Positions 7,698 to 16,474 of a stretch of DNA of 64,000 bases are shown one piece after another. The stretch is from Rhodocyclales bacterium (GTDB taxonomy: Bacteria; Pseudomonadota; Gammaproteobacteria; Burkholderiales; Rhodocyclaceae), in NCBI GenBank assembly GCA_016235165.1, contig JACRLX010000037.1:1-64000 (forward strand), given 5' to 3'. Under the pieces are notes generated by a model. It was not told where the DNA came from, made no database searches, and was given only the letters and a program-made list of their open reading frames with translations. The number at the start of each line of letters is the position of its first letter. Position 1 is the stretch's first letter. Both the position numbers and the translations under genes were made by a program.

Positions 7698-8909
7698 ATG
7701 AGTCAAGACGTGTTCGTTGCCGGCGTAGGGATGATTCCGTTCGTCAAACCAGGTAGCAACGATCCCTACCCGCAGATGGCCTCACGGGCCACACGAGCCG
7801 TGCTGGCCGACGCCGGCATCGGCTACGAAAAAATTCAGCAAGCCTATGTCGGATATGTCTATGGCGACTCGACCGCCGGGCAGCGTGCAATTTATGAAAT
7901 CGGTATGACTGGAATTCCGGTGGTGAATCTCAATAACAACTGTGCCACTGGCTCGACCGCCCTGTTCCTGGCCCGCCAGGCAATCGCCAGCGGTGCTGCC
8001 GATTGCGTGTTGGCGCTTGGCTTCGAACACATGAATCCTGGAGCATTGGGCATTCAGTTCAATGACCGCCCAAACCCGCTTGAAAAGTTCGACGCGCGCG
8101 TTGTCGATCTGGTCGAGGTGGACGATGCCATTCCGTTCGCCTTGCGCTATTTCGCCGGTGCTGGACTGGAACACATGAAGCGGTACGGTACGCAGATGTC
8201 CACTTTCGCCAAGATTCGCGCCAAGGCCAGCCGCCACGCTGCCAACAATCCGCTGGCGCTATTCAGGGCGGTGGTCACCGAAGAAGAAGTGATGGCATCG
8301 CCTGTGATCTGGCCCGGGGTAATGACGCGCCTGATGGCCTGTCCTCCCACCTGCGGGGCCGCCGCCGCCGTGCTGTGTTCCGATGCGTTTGCCGCGAAGC
8401 ACAGCCTGAGGCGCGATGTCCGCATCCGGGCTCAGGCGATGACAACCGATCGGCCATCTGCCCTGGAAGCCGACGACATGCGCGAAGTGGTCGGTTTCGG
8501 CATGACGCGTGAAGCGGCGCAGCAGGTGTACGACGCAGCGGGGATCAGCCCATCCGACGTCGATGTCGTTGAACTGCACGACTGCTTCGCCCAAAACGAA
8601 CTGATCACCTACGAGGCGCTTGGACTATGCCCGGAAGGCGGGGCGGAGAAATTTGTCTTCGATGGCGACAATACCTATGGCGGCCGCTTCGTTACCAACC
8701 CTTCTGGAGGACTGCTGTCTAAGGGTCACCCCCTTGGCGCGACCGGTCTCGCCCAGTGCACCGAACTGGTCGAGCAGTTGCGCGGTCATGCCGAAAAGCG
8801 GCAGGTGGATGGAGCCCGACTGGCTCTGCAACACAATCTCGGCCTCGGTGGCGCCTGTGTAGTCACACTCTACGAGCGTGTCAGAGCGATCCAGGAGAGA
8901 AATGCATGA
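7698..8909 (+). CDS. SCP-x/lipid-transfer-type thiolase
   Basis: A 403-residue thiolase of the sterol-carrier-protein-x group. The nucleophilic cysteine is Cys82 in NNNCATGSTAL, HDCF is at 294-297, GHPLGATG at 343-350, and the second conserved cysteine is Cys387 in GLGGACVV. It lacks the C-terminal SCP2 lipid-binding domain. In beta-oxidation the family cleaves 3-ketoacyl-CoA with CoA, and the SCP-x branch prefers methyl-branched or bulky chains. It is the first gene of a tightly packed co-directional cluster, begins behind an AGAAGGAG site, and its stop overlaps the next start (ATGA). Confidence 0.92.
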   Translation: MSQDVFVAGVGMIPFVKPGSNDPYPQMASRATRAVLADAGIGYEKIQQAYVGYVYGDSTAGQRAIYEIGMTGIPVVNLNNNCATGSTALFLARQAIASGAADCVLALGFEHMNPGALGIQFNDRPNPLEKFDARVVDLVEVDDAIPFALRYFAGAGLEHMKRYGTQMSTFAKIRAKASRHAANNPLALFRAVVTEEEVMASPVIWPGVMTRLMACPPTCGAAAAVLCSDAFAAKHSLRRDVRIRAQAMTTDRPSALEADDMREVVGFGMTREAAQQVYDAAGISPSDVDVVELHDCFAQNELITYEALGLCPEGGAEKFVFDGDNTYGGRFVTNPSGGLLSKGHPLGATGLAQCTELVEQLRGHAEKRQVDGARLALQHNLGLGGACVVTLYERVRAIQERNA

Positions 8910-9346
8910 TTGACAAGAAGTGGATTGGCCACGAACTGCCTCCCGCAGTACTGCCGATCGAACGCACGCGCCTTCAATTCTTCGCCAAGGCCATCGGCGA
9001 AACCGATCCGGTGTACACCGACGTGACTGCAGCCCGCGAAGCCGGCTATCCCGACCTGCCGGCGCCGCCGACCTTCCTATTCGCAGTCGAACTGGACTCG
9101 GGCGCCATCGACCTGCTGCTGGAGCGCTTGGAAATTCCGCTGCCCAAACTGTTGCATGGCGAACAGGGTTTTTCTTACCATCGCCCGGCTTGCGTCGGCG
9201 ATACGGTGACGGTGCGCTCGGTGATTCAGGACATATACGACAAACGCGACGGTGCCCTTGAGTTCGTCGTCAAGACTTCGAGCGCCACCAATCAGCGCGG
9301 TGAACTGGTCGCCGAGTTGCGAACCGTGCTCGTCTGCCGTCACTAA
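8906..9346 (+). CDS. FAS1-like/MaoC N-type hydratase subunit
   Basis: A 146-residue single hot-dog-fold protein of the MaoC N-terminal (FAS1-like dehydratase) type: IERTRLQFFAKAIGETDPVY with LPAPPTFLF following. At the catalytic motif position of hydratase 2 enzymes (GDxNPxH) it reads GETDPVY (31-37), so the catalytic histidine is a tyrosine. Such subunits usually pair with an active MaoC partner to make a heteromeric enoyl-CoA hydratase with an enlarged pocket, as described for steroid side-chain hydratases. The active partner is the next gene. Start ATG overlaps the thiolase stop by four bases. Confidence 0.88.
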   Translation: MIDKKWIGHELPPAVLPIERTRLQFFAKAIGETDPVYTDVTAAREAGYPDLPAPPTFLFAVELDSGAIDLLLERLEIPLPKLLHGEQGFSYHRPACVGDTVTVRSVIQDIYDKRDGALEFVVKTSSATNQRGELVAELRTVLVCRH

Positions 9347-9359
9347 CTCAGGAGTCGTC

Positions 9360-9779
9360 ATGACTGTACCGACATTTGACACCGTTGCCGTGGGCGACGA
9401 ACTTCCACCCCTCGAATGCCCACCCGTGAACCGGACGCTACTTGCTTTGTTCGGCGGCGCTTCCGGTGACCACAACGCAATCCATCTTGACCTCGACTTC
9501 GCGCGCAAGGCTGGCATGCCCGACGTCTTCGCCCAAGGCATGCTGGGAATGGCCTGGGCCGGACGACTCCTCACGCGCTGGATACCTCAGGCGCGTCTGC
9601 GGCGTTTCGACGTACGCTTCCAGGGCATCACCCATCTCGGCAACGGTATTCGCTGCACCGGTCGGGTGGTCGAGAAACTTGAATACGAGGGCGAACGCTG
9701 TGTTCGCATCGAGCTGCAAAACACCAACCAGTATGGGCAATCCAAGATCGTCGGCGACGCCCTGATCGCTTTGCCTTAA
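9360..9779 (+). CDS. MaoC-type enoyl-CoA hydratase, catalytic subunit
   Basis: A 139-residue hot-dog protein with the intact hydratase 2 motif GGASGDHNAIHLD at residues 32-44; Asp37 and His42 have the five-residue spacing of the catalytic pair. It should add water to a trans-2-enoyl-CoA giving the 3R-hydroxyacyl-CoA. That stereochemistry suits the SDR dehydrogenase encoded next rather than an L-specific dehydrogenase. An AGGAG site lies eight bases before ATG 9360. With the preceding subunit it probably forms a heterodimer or heterotetramer. Confidence 0.9.
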   Translation: MTVPTFDTVAVGDELPPLECPPVNRTLLALFGGASGDHNAIHLDLDFARKAGMPDVFAQGMLGMAWAGRLLTRWIPQARLRRFDVRFQGITHLGNGIRCTGRVVEKLEYEGERCVRIELQNTNQYGQSKIVGDALIALP

Positions 9780-9804
9780 CCCCGACTCTGTGGAGAATGC
9801 AACC

Positions 9805-10638
9805 ATGAGCAACAAACTCGACGGCAAAGTCGCCGTCATCACCGGAGCAGGCCGCGGCATTGGCCGCGAAATCGCGCTCAAACTCGCCAGCGAAGGTGCT
9901 CGAATTGTCGTGAACGATCTCGATATCGAGCCGGCGCAGGAATGCGTACAAGCCATTCTCGATGTTGGCGGCGTCGCGGTATCCTGCGTTGGCAACGTAA
10001 CGGCCACAGATTTCGCGGAACGCTTCATCGGTACTGCTGTTGACAGCTACAAAGGCCTCGACATCATCGTCAATAACGCCGGCTACACGTGGGATAGCGT
10101 CATCCAGAAGATGACCGATGAGCAATGGTATGCGATGCTCGACTGTCACATGACCGCGCCGTTTCGCATTTTGAGGGCGGCACAGCCCATCATCCGCAGC
10201 CTGGCCAAGGTCGAGAATGAAGCAGGCAAGCGCGTGGTACGCAAAGTGGTCAACACTTCGTCGGTGGCCGGCCTGTTCGGCAATGCCGGGCAGGTAAATT
10301 ACGCTGGCGCCAAGGCCGGCATCATCGGCATGACCCAGACCCTGGCGAAGGAATGGGGCCGCATGAACGTCACAGTCAATTGCGTCGCCTATGGTCTGAT
10401 CGTGACTCGGCTGACAGCCGTAACCGCCAGCGAGGGCGCCACCGCCAATATCGATGGCCGCGAGATCAAGGTCGGAGTCAATCCCGACCTGATGGCTGCC
10501 ATGGAAAAGGGTATTCCCCTGGGACACGGCGGTACGCCGGAGGAAGCCGCCGGCGCCGTTTATATGTTCTGCATTCCCGAGTCCGATTATGTCAGTGGTC
10601 AAACGCTCATGTGCAGCGGCGGCCTTACCGGGATTTGA
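9805..10638 (+). CDS. SDR-family 3-hydroxyacyl-CoA dehydrogenase (HSD17B4-like)
   Basis: A 277-residue short-chain dehydrogenase: TGAGRGIG (13-20) for NAD(P), Asp at the end of beta-2 (VVNDLD) favouring NAD, NNAG (90-93), catalytic Ser152/153 and Tyr166-Lys170 in YAGAK. The length and the insert after the YAGAK helix resemble the dehydrogenase domain of peroxisomal multifunctional enzyme 2, which oxidises 3R-hydroxyacyl-CoA. ATG 9805 is chosen over GTG 9790 because the GGAG site falls at the right distance before it. Its TGA overlaps the start of the next gene by one base. Confidence 0.88.
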   Translation: MSNKLDGKVAVITGAGRGIGREIALKLASEGARIVVNDLDIEPAQECVQAILDVGGVAVSCVGNVTATDFAERFIGTAVDSYKGLDIIVNNAGYTWDSVIQKMTDEQWYAMLDCHMTAPFRILRAAQPIIRSLAKVENEAGKRVVRKVVNTSSVAGLFGNAGQVNYAGAKAGIIGMTQTLAKEWGRMNVTVNCVAYGLIVTRLTAVTASEGATANIDGREIKVGVNPDLMAAMEKGIPLGHGGTPEEAAGAVYMFCIPESDYVSGQTLMCSGGLTGI

Positions 10639-11795
10639 TGGCCATGCTGCCTCAACTTCATCGCCACCCCTGGATGGACGACGACATCGAAACCTTCCGC
10701 AGCTCAGTCCGCCGCTATGTCGAGCATGAACTGGCGCCCCATCTTGATGCCTGGCGCCGCCAGGGCTTTATCCCCCGTGACGTCTGGCGTCCGTTCGGCG
10801 AACTGGGCGCCCTGCTGCCGGAACTCGATGTCGAATACGGCGGCTCCGGCGCATCGCTCGCCTACCAGCTTGTCGTGCAGGATGAACTGGCAAGAGCGGA
10901 AGTCCCCGCCACCACGGCGGTACATTCGATTGCCTCCCACTACATCGCCGACTGCGGCACCCCCGAGCAGAAGCGCCGCTGGCTTCCAAGATTGGTCAGC
11001 GGCGAGATGCTGGTCGGGATTGCTCTGACGGAACCAGGGTGCGGCTCGGATCTAAAAGCGATCCGAACGCGCGCCCGCCGCGATGGCGACGAGTACGTAA
11101 TTGACGGGTCGAAGATGTTCATCACCAACGGCTATACCGGCAATCTGCTGGTCGTTGCGGCCCGCACTGGCGACTCGGGAAGTCGCGGTGTATCCCTGCT
11201 TGTTCTTGAGACCGAAAACCTGCCAGGCTTTACTGTCGGTCGTCGCCTGGAAAAACTCGGACAGCATGCATCGGATACCGTAGAGCTGTTCTTCGATAGC
11301 GTGCGCGTACCCGTCGGCAACTTGCTTGGCGGTCAGGAAGGGCTTGGCTTCGTTCAGGCCATGAGTCAGTTGCCTTACGAACGCATGCTGCTGTGCATGC
11401 CCGCTGTTGCTGTGGTTGAGCGTGCGGTGGAACTCACGGTCGAGTACACCAAGTCCCGCAAGGCATTTGGCCAGTCACTGGCCGACTTCCAGAACACGCG
11501 CTTCAAACTGGCCGAATGCGCGACGATTGCCCACGTCATGCGTACTTTCGTCAATGACTGCATACAACGCTTGATCGACGGCAAGCTTGACGCAGAGGCG
11601 GCGTATATGGCGAAGTGGTGGTGTACCGAACATCAATGCCGCATCACCGACGAATGCCTACAGCTATTCGGCGGCTACGGTTACATGACGGAATACCCGA
11701 TTGCCCGTATGTACGCGGATTCCCGCGTGCAAAAGATCTACGGTGGTGCCAACGAGATCATGAAGGATCTCATTGCCCGGAAGTTGTTCGAATGA
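10638..11795 (+). CDS. Acyl-CoA dehydrogenase
   Basis: A 385-residue flavoenzyme with the full family layout: TEPGCGSD (131-138), FITNG (161-165), RKAFGQ (274-279), QLFGGYGY (342-349) and the terminal YGGANEIMKDLIAR (368-381), in which Glu373 is at the position of a catalytic base. It should introduce the alpha-beta double bond in an acyl-CoA and pass electrons to ETF, whose genes are at 28627-30314. The N-terminus is aligned with family members from the first helix (DIETFRSSVRRYVEHEL). Start and stop overlap its neighbours by one and four bases, a sign of translational coupling. Confidence 0.93.
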   Translation: MAMLPQLHRHPWMDDDIETFRSSVRRYVEHELAPHLDAWRRQGFIPRDVWRPFGELGALLPELDVEYGGSGASLAYQLVVQDELARAEVPATTAVHSIASHYIADCGTPEQKRRWLPRLVSGEMLVGIALTEPGCGSDLKAIRTRARRDGDEYVIDGSKMFITNGYTGNLLVVAARTGDSGSRGVSLLVLETENLPGFTVGRRLEKLGQHASDTVELFFDSVRVPVGNLLGGQEGLGFVQAMSQLPYERMLLCMPAVAVVERAVELTVEYTKSRKAFGQSLADFQNTRFKLAECATIAHVMRTFVNDCIQRLIDGKLDAEAAYMAKWWCTEHQCRITDECLQLFGGYGYMTEYPIARMYADSRVQKIYGGANEIMKDLIARKLFE

Positions 11796-12853
11796 CGGCG
11801 CCGCTGGCCGGGGTGCGTGTCATCGAGTTCGAAGGTATCGGCCCGGGACCGCTGGCCGGTCGCATGCTTGCCGACCTTGGTGCGACCGTTACGGCCATTG
11901 TCCGTCCAGAAAAGGGGATCGTGTCGCAAAGGCTTGGTGGCGCGACCCATGAACCGATGCGACGCGGCAAGACGGTCGTCGTCCTCGACCTCAAGCAGGC
12001 AGAGGCTCGCGACGAGGCCCTGCGCCTGATCGCCGATGCCGATGCCTTGATCGAGGGCAACCGGCCAGGCGTCATGGAAAAACTGGGGTTGGGGCCTTCC
12101 AAGTGCGCCTTGGGCAACCCGAAGCTGGTCTACGGACGAATGACAGGCTGGGGCCAAACCGGGCCTCTCGCCCACGCTGCCGGTCACGACCTCAACTATG
12201 TCGCGCTGACCGGCATCCTCTCGCTCTCGGCGCTTCCGGGCGAGCGTCCCGTCATTCCACCTACCGTGATGGGCGATGCAGCAGGTGCACTCGGCCTGGC
12301 TTTCGGCATCGTCAGCGCCCTGCTATCGGCCCGCAACACGGGTAAAGGATGCGTGGTCGACGGTGCCATCGTGGACATGGTCGCCATGCTCGGCGGAATC
12401 GCCCTCTGGGTACGGGCCAGCGGACAGCTTGACGGAACGGAACCGAGCCCATTGCAGGATTCGCCGTTTTACCGGGTCTACACCTGCGCCGACAGTACCT
12501 GCATCACGCTAGGCGCGATCGAACCGCAGTTCTATGGTTTATTGCTCGATACCCTGGGCATTGGAGATGTGGATCGCGCCTGCCAATACGATACCGGCCA
12601 ATGGCCAGCGCTGACCGCACGGTTGTCGGCTCTCTTTGCAACCCGTTCGCGGGACTATTGGTGCGGGCTTCTCGAAGGTACCGATGCCTGCTTTGCCCCG
12701 GTACTCAGCATCGCCGACGCGACAGCGCATCCCCATATGCGGGCCCGCGGCATCTATCTCGTCGCCGAAAACGGCGCCATCGACGTAGCCCCTGCGCCCC
12801 GCTTCCTTCCACTGGAGTCCAGCGCAATGCTCCAAGGAGACATGCCCCAATGA
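11792..12853 (+). CDS. Alpha-methylacyl-CoA racemase-like CaiB/family III protein
   Basis: A 353-residue CaiB/BaiF family protein. RPGVMEKLGLGP at 91-102 is the CoA-binding signature of the racemase branch. His132 in AGHDLNYVALTG and Asp162 in MGDAAG are 30 residues apart, the same spacing as the catalytic His126/Asp156 pair I recall for the mycobacterial alpha-methylacyl-CoA racemase. A plain CoA-transferase would instead use an aspartate as nucleophile in a different context. The call implies a substrate with a methyl group at C2 whose R form must be inverted before dehydrogenation. It overlaps both neighbours by four bases. Confidence 0.82.
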   Translation: MTAPLAGVRVIEFEGIGPGPLAGRMLADLGATVTAIVRPEKGIVSQRLGGATHEPMRRGKTVVVLDLKQAEARDEALRLIADADALIEGNRPGVMEKLGLGPSKCALGNPKLVYGRMTGWGQTGPLAHAAGHDLNYVALTGILSLSALPGERPVIPPTVMGDAAGALGLAFGIVSALLSARNTGKGCVVDGAIVDMVAMLGGIALWVRASGQLDGTEPSPLQDSPFYRVYTCADSTCITLGAIEPQFYGLLLDTLGIGDVDRACQYDTGQWPALTARLSALFATRSRDYWCGLLEGTDACFAPVLSIADATAHPHMRARGIYLVAENGAIDVAPAPRFLPLESSAMLQGDMPQ

Positions 12854-13638
12854 CTGGCAGCCTCACTCATACCGGCCAGGCCCTGGGCGCCCATGCCGTA
12901 ACACTGACCTTCGGCGGCGTCACAGCCTTGGACGACGTGTCGATCCACGTCGGTCACGACGAACTGGTTGCGCTGATCGGCCCAAACGGGGCCGGCAAGA
13001 GTTCGCTGCTCAATGTCCTCTCCGGCTTCTATCGGCCCAAGGCCGGCAGCGTAAGCTTCGACGGCCACGACATCGGCAAATGGCCGGTGCATCGCATCGC
13101 CCGCGCGGGCCTGGCACGCACCTTCCAGGGCACACATCTGCTGGCGCACATGAGCGTTCTCGACAATATTCTTGTCGGTCGCTATGCCCACATGAAATGC
13201 AGCCTGCCCAGCGCTTTCGCCTACTTTCCCTTTGCCCACCGCGAGGAAGTCGAGCACCGTCAGATCGCTGAGGAGATCATCGAATTCCTTGAGATCGAGC
13301 ACGTCCGCCACCAGCCTGTGGGCACGCTAGGTTACGGCATGCGCAAGCGAGTCGATCTAGGACGGGCACTGGCCATGGAGCCACGCGTCCTGCTTCTCGA
13401 CGAGCCCATGGCCGGCATGAACGGCGAAGAAAAGGAAGACCTTGCGCGCTTCATACTCGACGTGCGCGAAGCCCGCCATATTCCCGTGGTACTGGTGGAG
13501 CACGATATGGGCGTGGTGATGGACATGGCGGACCGGGTCGTCGTCCTCAATTTCGGTCGCAAGATCGCCGATGCCAGTCCACGGGCAGTGCAACAGGACG
13601 AGCAGGTGATCGCCGCCTATCTGGGAGCCAAGGCATGA
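12850..13638 (+). CDS. Branched-chain-type ABC transporter ATPase (LivG-like)
   Basis: A 262-residue ATPase: Walker A GPNGAGKS at 44-51, Q-loop in ARTFQGTHL, Walker B VLLLDEP near residue 180 and the H-loop VEHDM. The signature reads LGYGMRKRVDLGRAL in place of the usual LSxGQ, as often seen in LivG-type subunits. It carries the GFYRPKAGSVSFDGHDI stretch typical of the family. With the second ATPase at 18788, two permeases and a binding protein it completes a Liv/HAAT importer. Here it is embedded among acyl-CoA genes, so the cargo is more likely an organic acid than an amino acid. Confidence 0.92.
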   Translation: MTGSLTHTGQALGAHAVTLTFGGVTALDDVSIHVGHDELVALIGPNGAGKSSLLNVLSGFYRPKAGSVSFDGHDIGKWPVHRIARAGLARTFQGTHLLAHMSVLDNILVGRYAHMKCSLPSAFAYFPFAHREEVEHRQIAEEIIEFLEIEHVRHQPVGTLGYGMRKRVDLGRALAMEPRVLLLDEPMAGMNGEEKEDLARFILDVREARHIPVVLVEHDMGVVMDMADRVVVLNFGRKIADASPRAVQQDEQVIAAYLGAKA

Positions 13639-15587
13639 GCCTCACCGATCTGCCCCATACCCTGCCGCAGTGGCTGTCCCATAATGCCTCCCTGCGCGCC
13701 GGGGCTGTCGGTCAGCGCCACAAGCGAGACGGCGTCTGGCGCGAATTCACCTGGCGCGCAATCGCGGACGAGGTTCTGGCACTGGCCTTCGGTCTGGCAT
13801 CCCGCAACGTGCGGCGCGGTGACAGCGTCATCGTGATCAGCGAAAACCGGCCCGAGCAGTATTGGGCGGAACTGGCCGCCCTCAGCCTGGGGGCCAAGGT
13901 CATCGCCATCTATCCGGATGCGACCGAGGCGGAAATCGACTACATCGTCGAGGACTCCGGCGCGGTCTGCATCTTCGCCGAAGACCAGGAGCAGGTGGAC
14001 AAGGCACTCCCGATCGCTGCCCGCCAGCACCAGGTGCACACCATCACCTGGTGGGAGTCCGGCGGCATGTGGAGCTACCGCGATCCCGCACTGATCTCGT
14101 GGGATGCGCTCAAGGCCGGCGGCGAACCCCTGGCGGTGCAAGACCCGGACCACGTGAAGCGAGCCGTGGGCCTCGGCCAGGCCGAGGACATCGCGCTGCT
14201 GACCTATACCTCGGGTACCACCGGCAAGCCCAAGGGCGTGATCACCACCCACGCCTCGCTGCAGCACAACGCCTGTCTGATGGCCGACGCGCTGGACATC
14301 CCCGCCGGCTGCGAGTATCTATCCTATATTCCCTTGTCGTGGGCGACGGAGCAATGGATCGGCATCACCCTCGGTCTCATGCAGCCTCTTTGTGTCAATT
14401 TCGCCGAACGGCCCGACCAGATCCAGTCCGCGATCAGGGAACTGGCCTGCGGCATGGTGTTCTTCGGCCCCCGGCAGTGGGAAAGCCTCGCAACGCTGGT
14501 ACATACCCGCATGGCCGACGCACCCCGTTGGCGTCAGGTTGTGGTCGACTGGGCTGTCGGCGTTGGTCGCCGCACACGCGTGGCGGCCAACGAAGGAAAA
14601 CTCATCTCCAGTATTGACCGTGTCTTGCTGCCGCTGGCCGAAGTCCTTGTGCTTCGTCCCCTGAGGGAGCAACTGGGCCTCAAGAATGCCCGTATTGCGA
14701 TTACGGGCGGCGCCGCCATTGCCCCCGACGTGTTCCGCCTCTTTGCCGCCATGGGCGTCACCTTGCGCAACGTCTACGGGTGCAGCGAGTTTGGTTTGAT
14801 CACCATTCATCACATGCAAAACCCGGTGAACGTCGAAACAGTTGGAACTCCCACCGTCGCCGGTAGTCAATGGGGCCAGCCTTTGGAGTGGCGACTAACT
14901 GAGGCCGGAGAACTTCAGGTGCGCGGTGGCGCCGCGTTTGCAGGGTATTGGGGCAAACCGGACAAGACTGCCGAGCGCATGGATGGCGACTGGTATCGCA
15001 CCGGCGATGCCATGACTCAGGTCGCCGGCAAGGACGAACTGATCTATCTTGACCGATTGGATCACTTGAGCCGACTCGCCGGTGGACAGACGTACCCAAA
15101 ACAATTCATCGAAAGCCGTCTGCGCTTCTCGCCCTATATCAAGGAAGTCATTGTGGTGGGCGACGAGCGGCACGACTTCGTCACGGCCCTCGTCAATATC
15201 GATGGCGAGGTGTTGGCGCGCTGGGCAGAGCGCGAAGCGCTGTCCTTCACCACGTTTACGGATCTGTCGCAACGCCCCGAGATCGTCGCCCGCATCTGGC
15301 GGGAAATCGACCACGTCAATGCCGCGCTGCCGGAACACGCGAAGGTGCTGCGCTTCGCCAACCTGCCCAAGGAACTCGATGCCGACGATGGAGAACTGAC
15401 CCGCACGCGAAAGCTTAAGCGCGAAGTCATAGAAGAGCGCTACAGCGCGCTGGTGGACGCACTTTACGGTTCCAGGGAGCGCGTTGCGGCAGATATTCCC
15501 GTGCGCTATCAGGATGGCCGCAGCGGCGTCCTGCGCGCCGAAGTCCTTATCGGCGGCGATGCTTCGACACGTCAGGAGGCAGCATGA
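13635..15587 (+). CDS. Long-chain-type acyl-CoA ligase (AMP-binding)
   Basis: A 650-residue adenylate-forming enzyme with the P-loop YTSGTTGKPKG at 191-201, a YIPLSWATEQW substrate segment and the late WYRTGD motif (about residues 454-459). Length and the separated insert resemble the FadD15/long-chain group that occurs between livG and livH in many betaproteobacterial clusters. It should activate the imported acid to its CoA ester with ATP. ATG 13635 overlaps the stop of the preceding ATPase gene (ATGA), and its own stop overlaps livH the same way, so uptake and activation genes are translationally linked. Confidence 0.92.
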   Translation: MSLTDLPHTLPQWLSHNASLRAGAVGQRHKRDGVWREFTWRAIADEVLALAFGLASRNVRRGDSVIVISENRPEQYWAELAALSLGAKVIAIYPDATEAEIDYIVEDSGAVCIFAEDQEQVDKALPIAARQHQVHTITWWESGGMWSYRDPALISWDALKAGGEPLAVQDPDHVKRAVGLGQAEDIALLTYTSGTTGKPKGVITTHASLQHNACLMADALDIPAGCEYLSYIPLSWATEQWIGITLGLMQPLCVNFAERPDQIQSAIRELACGMVFFGPRQWESLATLVHTRMADAPRWRQVVVDWAVGVGRRTRVAANEGKLISSIDRVLLPLAEVLVLRPLREQLGLKNARIAITGGAAIAPDVFRLFAAMGVTLRNVYGCSEFGLITIHHMQNPVNVETVGTPTVAGSQWGQPLEWRLTEAGELQVRGGAAFAGYWGKPDKTAERMDGDWYRTGDAMTQVAGKDELIYLDRLDHLSRLAGGQTYPKQFIESRLRFSPYIKEVIVVGDERHDFVTALVNIDGEVLARWAEREALSFTTFTDLSQRPEIVARIWREIDHVNAALPEHAKVLRFANLPKELDADDGELTRTRKLKREVIEERYSALVDALYGSRERVAADIPVRYQDGRSGVLRAEVLIGGDASTRQEAA

Positions 15588-16468
15588 TGGATTTTCTCAA
15601 CTACGCGATCAACGGCCTGTTGCTGGGGCAGGTCTACGCCTTGCTCGCCTTGGGCTTCGTGGTGATCTACCGCGCCAGCAAGGTGTTCAATTTCGCCCAG
15701 GGCGAACTCATGCTGCTCGGCGCCTACACGGTATGGTCTCTGTCCCTCGGCGCCAACCTGCCGCCATGGTTGGCGATTCCCGTCGCCTTCGTCGCTGCCC
15801 TGGCATACGGGTGGCTCATCGAGCGCCTTTTCTTTTCCCGCCTGGTCGGCGAGTCGGTGTTCTCAATGGTCATGGTCACAATCGGACTCGTAATTCTAAT
15901 CCGCGGCGTTGTCCTGGTAATCTGGGGTGCTGCCGACCGCCAGTTCCCAGCGCTGTTGCCGACCATGCCGGTCATCGTGGGCGAGGTCATCCTGCCGACG
16001 TCCATGCTCATCGGTGCCGGCATCACGCTAGCGCTTACCCTGAGCCTCTGGTACTTCTTCAACCGCACCCGGGCCGGCCTGGCCCTGACCGCCGTCGCCG
16101 AAGATCCCTGCACCGCCATCTCGCTGGGAATCGCCGTCAAGCGCGCGGTCACCTTGGCGTGGATGCTCGGCGCCTGTATTGCCACCATCGGCGCCGTGAT
16201 CCTGCTCAATGGGCGCTCGCTCAACGTGCTTTCCGCCGACGTGGCCCTGGCGGCCCTGCCGGTGGCCCTGCTGGCGGGTCTGGAATCGATCGGCGGACTG
16301 ATGCTCGCCGGCGCCATCGTCGGCATCATCCAGTCGCTGGTGGCCGCCTACATCGACCCCAAGCTCGGTGGCTCGGCGTCGAGCATCGTGCCGTTCGTCT
16401 TCATGCTGTTCATCTTGGTCGTGCGCCCCACCGGGCTGTTCGGCTGGCGCAATATCGAAAGGGTGTAA
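15584..16468 (+). CDS. Branched-chain-type ABC permease (LivH-like)
   Basis: A 294-residue integral membrane protein with about eight hydrophobic helices and the family signatures NGLLLGQVYALLALGFVVIY at the start and FNFAQGELMLLGAY. The cytoplasmic EDPCTAISLGI segment (near residue 175) is the coupling loop to the ATPase. It forms the transmembrane channel together with the following LivM-like subunit. ATG overlaps the ligase stop by four bases and the spacing to livM is six bases. Confidence 0.93.
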   Translation: MMDFLNYAINGLLLGQVYALLALGFVVIYRASKVFNFAQGELMLLGAYTVWSLSLGANLPPWLAIPVAFVAALAYGWLIERLFFSRLVGESVFSMVMVTIGLVILIRGVVLVIWGAADRQFPALLPTMPVIVGEVILPTSMLIGAGITLALTLSLWYFFNRTRAGLALTAVAEDPCTAISLGIAVKRAVTLAWMLGACIATIGAVILLNGRSLNVLSADVALAALPVALLAGLESIGGLMLAGAIVGIIQSLVAAYIDPKLGGSASSIVPFVFMLFILVVRPTGLFGWRNIERV

Positions 16469-16474
16469 TCAACG

